From: Methanobacteriota archaeon
GTDB taxonomy: Archaea; Thermoplasmatota; Thermoplasmata; RBG-16-68-12
Assembly: GCA_005878515.1 (NCBI GenBank)
Contig: VBLZ01000103.1
Coordinates: 1 to 5,574 of the forward strand
Direction of reading: 5' to 3'
DNA: 5,574 bases
Every line of letters begins with the position of its first letter. The first letter of the stretch is position 1. A program made the translations under genes and the position numbers. Under the pieces are notes generated by a model that ran no database searches, had not been told where the DNA came from, and saw nothing but the letters and a program-made list of their open reading frames with translations. Below, one piece after another: positions 4,600 to 5,574 of this stretch.

Positions 4600-5574
4600 T
4601 CAATTCCCCCACTTCCGCAGATGTTTCTCGGCTTCGTCCGCCAATTCCCGAACGATCTCTCCCGCCTTCTGAATGCGCTTCACGCCATCCACCGATTCGC
4701 CGGCCCAGAGCGGCATCGCGTCGAACGTCCCGGTCGTCGTTTTGTCGGCAACGAACGAGTCGCGCGGGTGCACGGGAACGCGGACATCCGGAGCCCACGG
4801 CTGTGCGGTCTCACCGACGAACTCTCCGTGGAACCGCTCGACCGCCTCGACGCAGGACCGTAGGACGCGATGGGGCGCGTTCGGCCAATTCGCGGAGAAC
4901 GCCTCGGTGAGGATCGTGTCCTTCGCCTCCGCGGCGATGAGCTTGTCGACGTACGCCGGATGGGTCCCCGCCTCCTCCGCGGCGACGAACCGCGTGCCCA
5001 CTCGGACCGCCGAAGCGCCGGCCGCGAGGGCTGCGGCCATGGCCCGCCCGGTGCCGATACCGCCGGCGGCGACGACCGGGACCTTGACGGACGGGAGGAC
5101 CTCGCCGAGGAGTGCCAGGAGGCCGATCTTTCCCCGTACGTGGCCACCCGCCTCGGTCCCCTGGGCCACGATCAGGTCGCAACCCGCCTCCTCCGCAGCC
5201 ATGGCCTCGGGACCTGAACCGACTTGCCAGGAGACGAGGGCATCGCCTGCGTGGGCGATCTCCACGAGTTCTCGGTCCGGCTGCTCGTAGAAGAACTCGA
5301 CCACTGGGGCGCGGGAGGCCGCGACCTCCAGGACCTTCAGGAAGTCGGCATCGAGCTTGCCAGTCTCCCGCACGCCGTCGACGATGAAGTTCGCGCCGAA
5401 CGCACCGGATGTCGAGCGCCGCAGTCCGTCGAGGATCCTTGCGACGTACTCCGGCGGCGCGGCCCCGATCCCGCTGACCATCCCGAGGCCCCCGGCGTCC
5501 GCGACCGCCGCCGCCAGCGCGGGCGAAGCGAGCTTGCCCATCCCCGCCTGCTGCAACGGCACCGTGCACCCGAG
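4600..5574 (-). CDS. Nitronate monooxygenase / FabK-like FMN enzyme (N-terminus just outside window)
   Basis: 324 residues of an FMN-dependent TIM-barrel enzyme of the nitronate monooxygenase (2-nitropropane dioxygenase) family are visible. Members oxidise alkyl nitronates to carbonyl compounds and nitrite; the related FabK reduces enoyl-ACP. The reading frame enters at the right edge as LGCTVPLQQAGMG, matching the family's N-terminal strand, so the true start is probably a few residues beyond 5574. GTG at 5560-5562 is a poorer choice because it would remove conserved residues. The signature AQGTEAGGH carries the catalytic-type histidine (codon 5140-5142). The phosphate-binding GGIGTGRAM and later RVGTRF complete the FMN site. 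The C-terminus, KHLRKWGN, ends at TGA 4600-4602. Total length of about 330 residues is normal. No T-rich terminator is evident downstream. It is cytosolic and its substrate is not predictable; these enzymes often detoxify nitro compounds. Confidence 0.9.
   Translation of the reverse strand, partial: LGCTVPLQQAGMGKLASPALAAAVADAGGLGMVSGIGAAPPEYVARILDGLRRSTSGAFGANFIVDGVRETGKLDADFLKVLEVAASRAPVVEFFYEQPDRELVEIAHAGDALVSWQVGSGPEAMAAEEAGCDLIVAQGTEAGGHVRGKIGLLALLGEVLPSVKVPVVAAGGIGTGRAMAAALAAGASAVRVGTRFVAAEEAGTHPAYVDKLIAAEAKDTILTEAFSANWPNAPHRVLRSCVEAVERFHGEFVGETAQPWAPDVRVPVHPRDSFVADKTTTGTFDAMPLWAGESVDGVKRIQKAGEIVRELADEAEKHLRKWGN

Noticed and set aside
3108..4910. 600-codon plus-strand frame
   Set aside because: It is an Arg/Pro/Gly-rich shadow of the NTPase gene, then antisense to the 59-residue and nitronate monooxygenase genes. 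Only its short 4494-4556 piece is of interest, as part of the TBP remnant.

Overview
GC-rich (roughly 65%) window, most likely from an archaeon of the Thermoplasmatota. Three observations support this, none of them decisive. The large central protein opens with a winged-helix module beginning MRLTAKERILIHL and containing AHVKGHRRRLKVYDLT, which I recall as typical of Thermoplasmata proteins. A TATA/BRE-like element sits at a plausible archaeal distance before a small gene with a strong Shine-Dalgarno (SD). Beside that gene is a short stretch that reads as a decayed piece of archaeal TATA-binding protein (TBP). No rRNA, tRNA, CRISPR array or insertion sequence was found.

Layout. 1-535 (minus): N-terminal 178 residues of a carbonyl-reductase-like short-chain dehydrogenase, cut by the window edge. 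536-719: no convincing gene; it holds a perfect 8-bp inverted repeat and a weak A-rich promoter candidate. 720-1175 (minus): a possible small transcription unit made of a 90-codon hypothetical ORF, a 26-residue predicted membrane peptide behind a perfect GGAGGTG SD, and a hairpin-plus-T-tract terminator. 1176-1347: divergent intergenic region with several inverted repeats. 1348-4149 (plus): a 933-residue winged-helix / STAND-type NTPase / tetratricopeptide protein, the centrepiece of the window. 4146-4325 (minus): a 59-residue hypothetical protein with its own TATA box and SD, whose stop codon overlaps the stop of the STAND gene by 4 bases. About 4426-4560 (plus): the TBP-like remnant. 4600-5574 (minus): nitronate monooxygenase / FabK-like flavoenzyme, missing only its extreme N-terminus.

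The two end genes are ordinary redox enzymes with no visible functional tie to each other or to the centre. The interesting part is 720-4325: a large signal-transduction NTPase of the architecture used by MalT/SARP-like regulators and by STAND defence proteins, with small, apparently undescribed ORFs on the opposite strand at both ends. Whether these belong to one system cannot be decided from the sequence. Conservation of the arrangement in relatives would be the key test.
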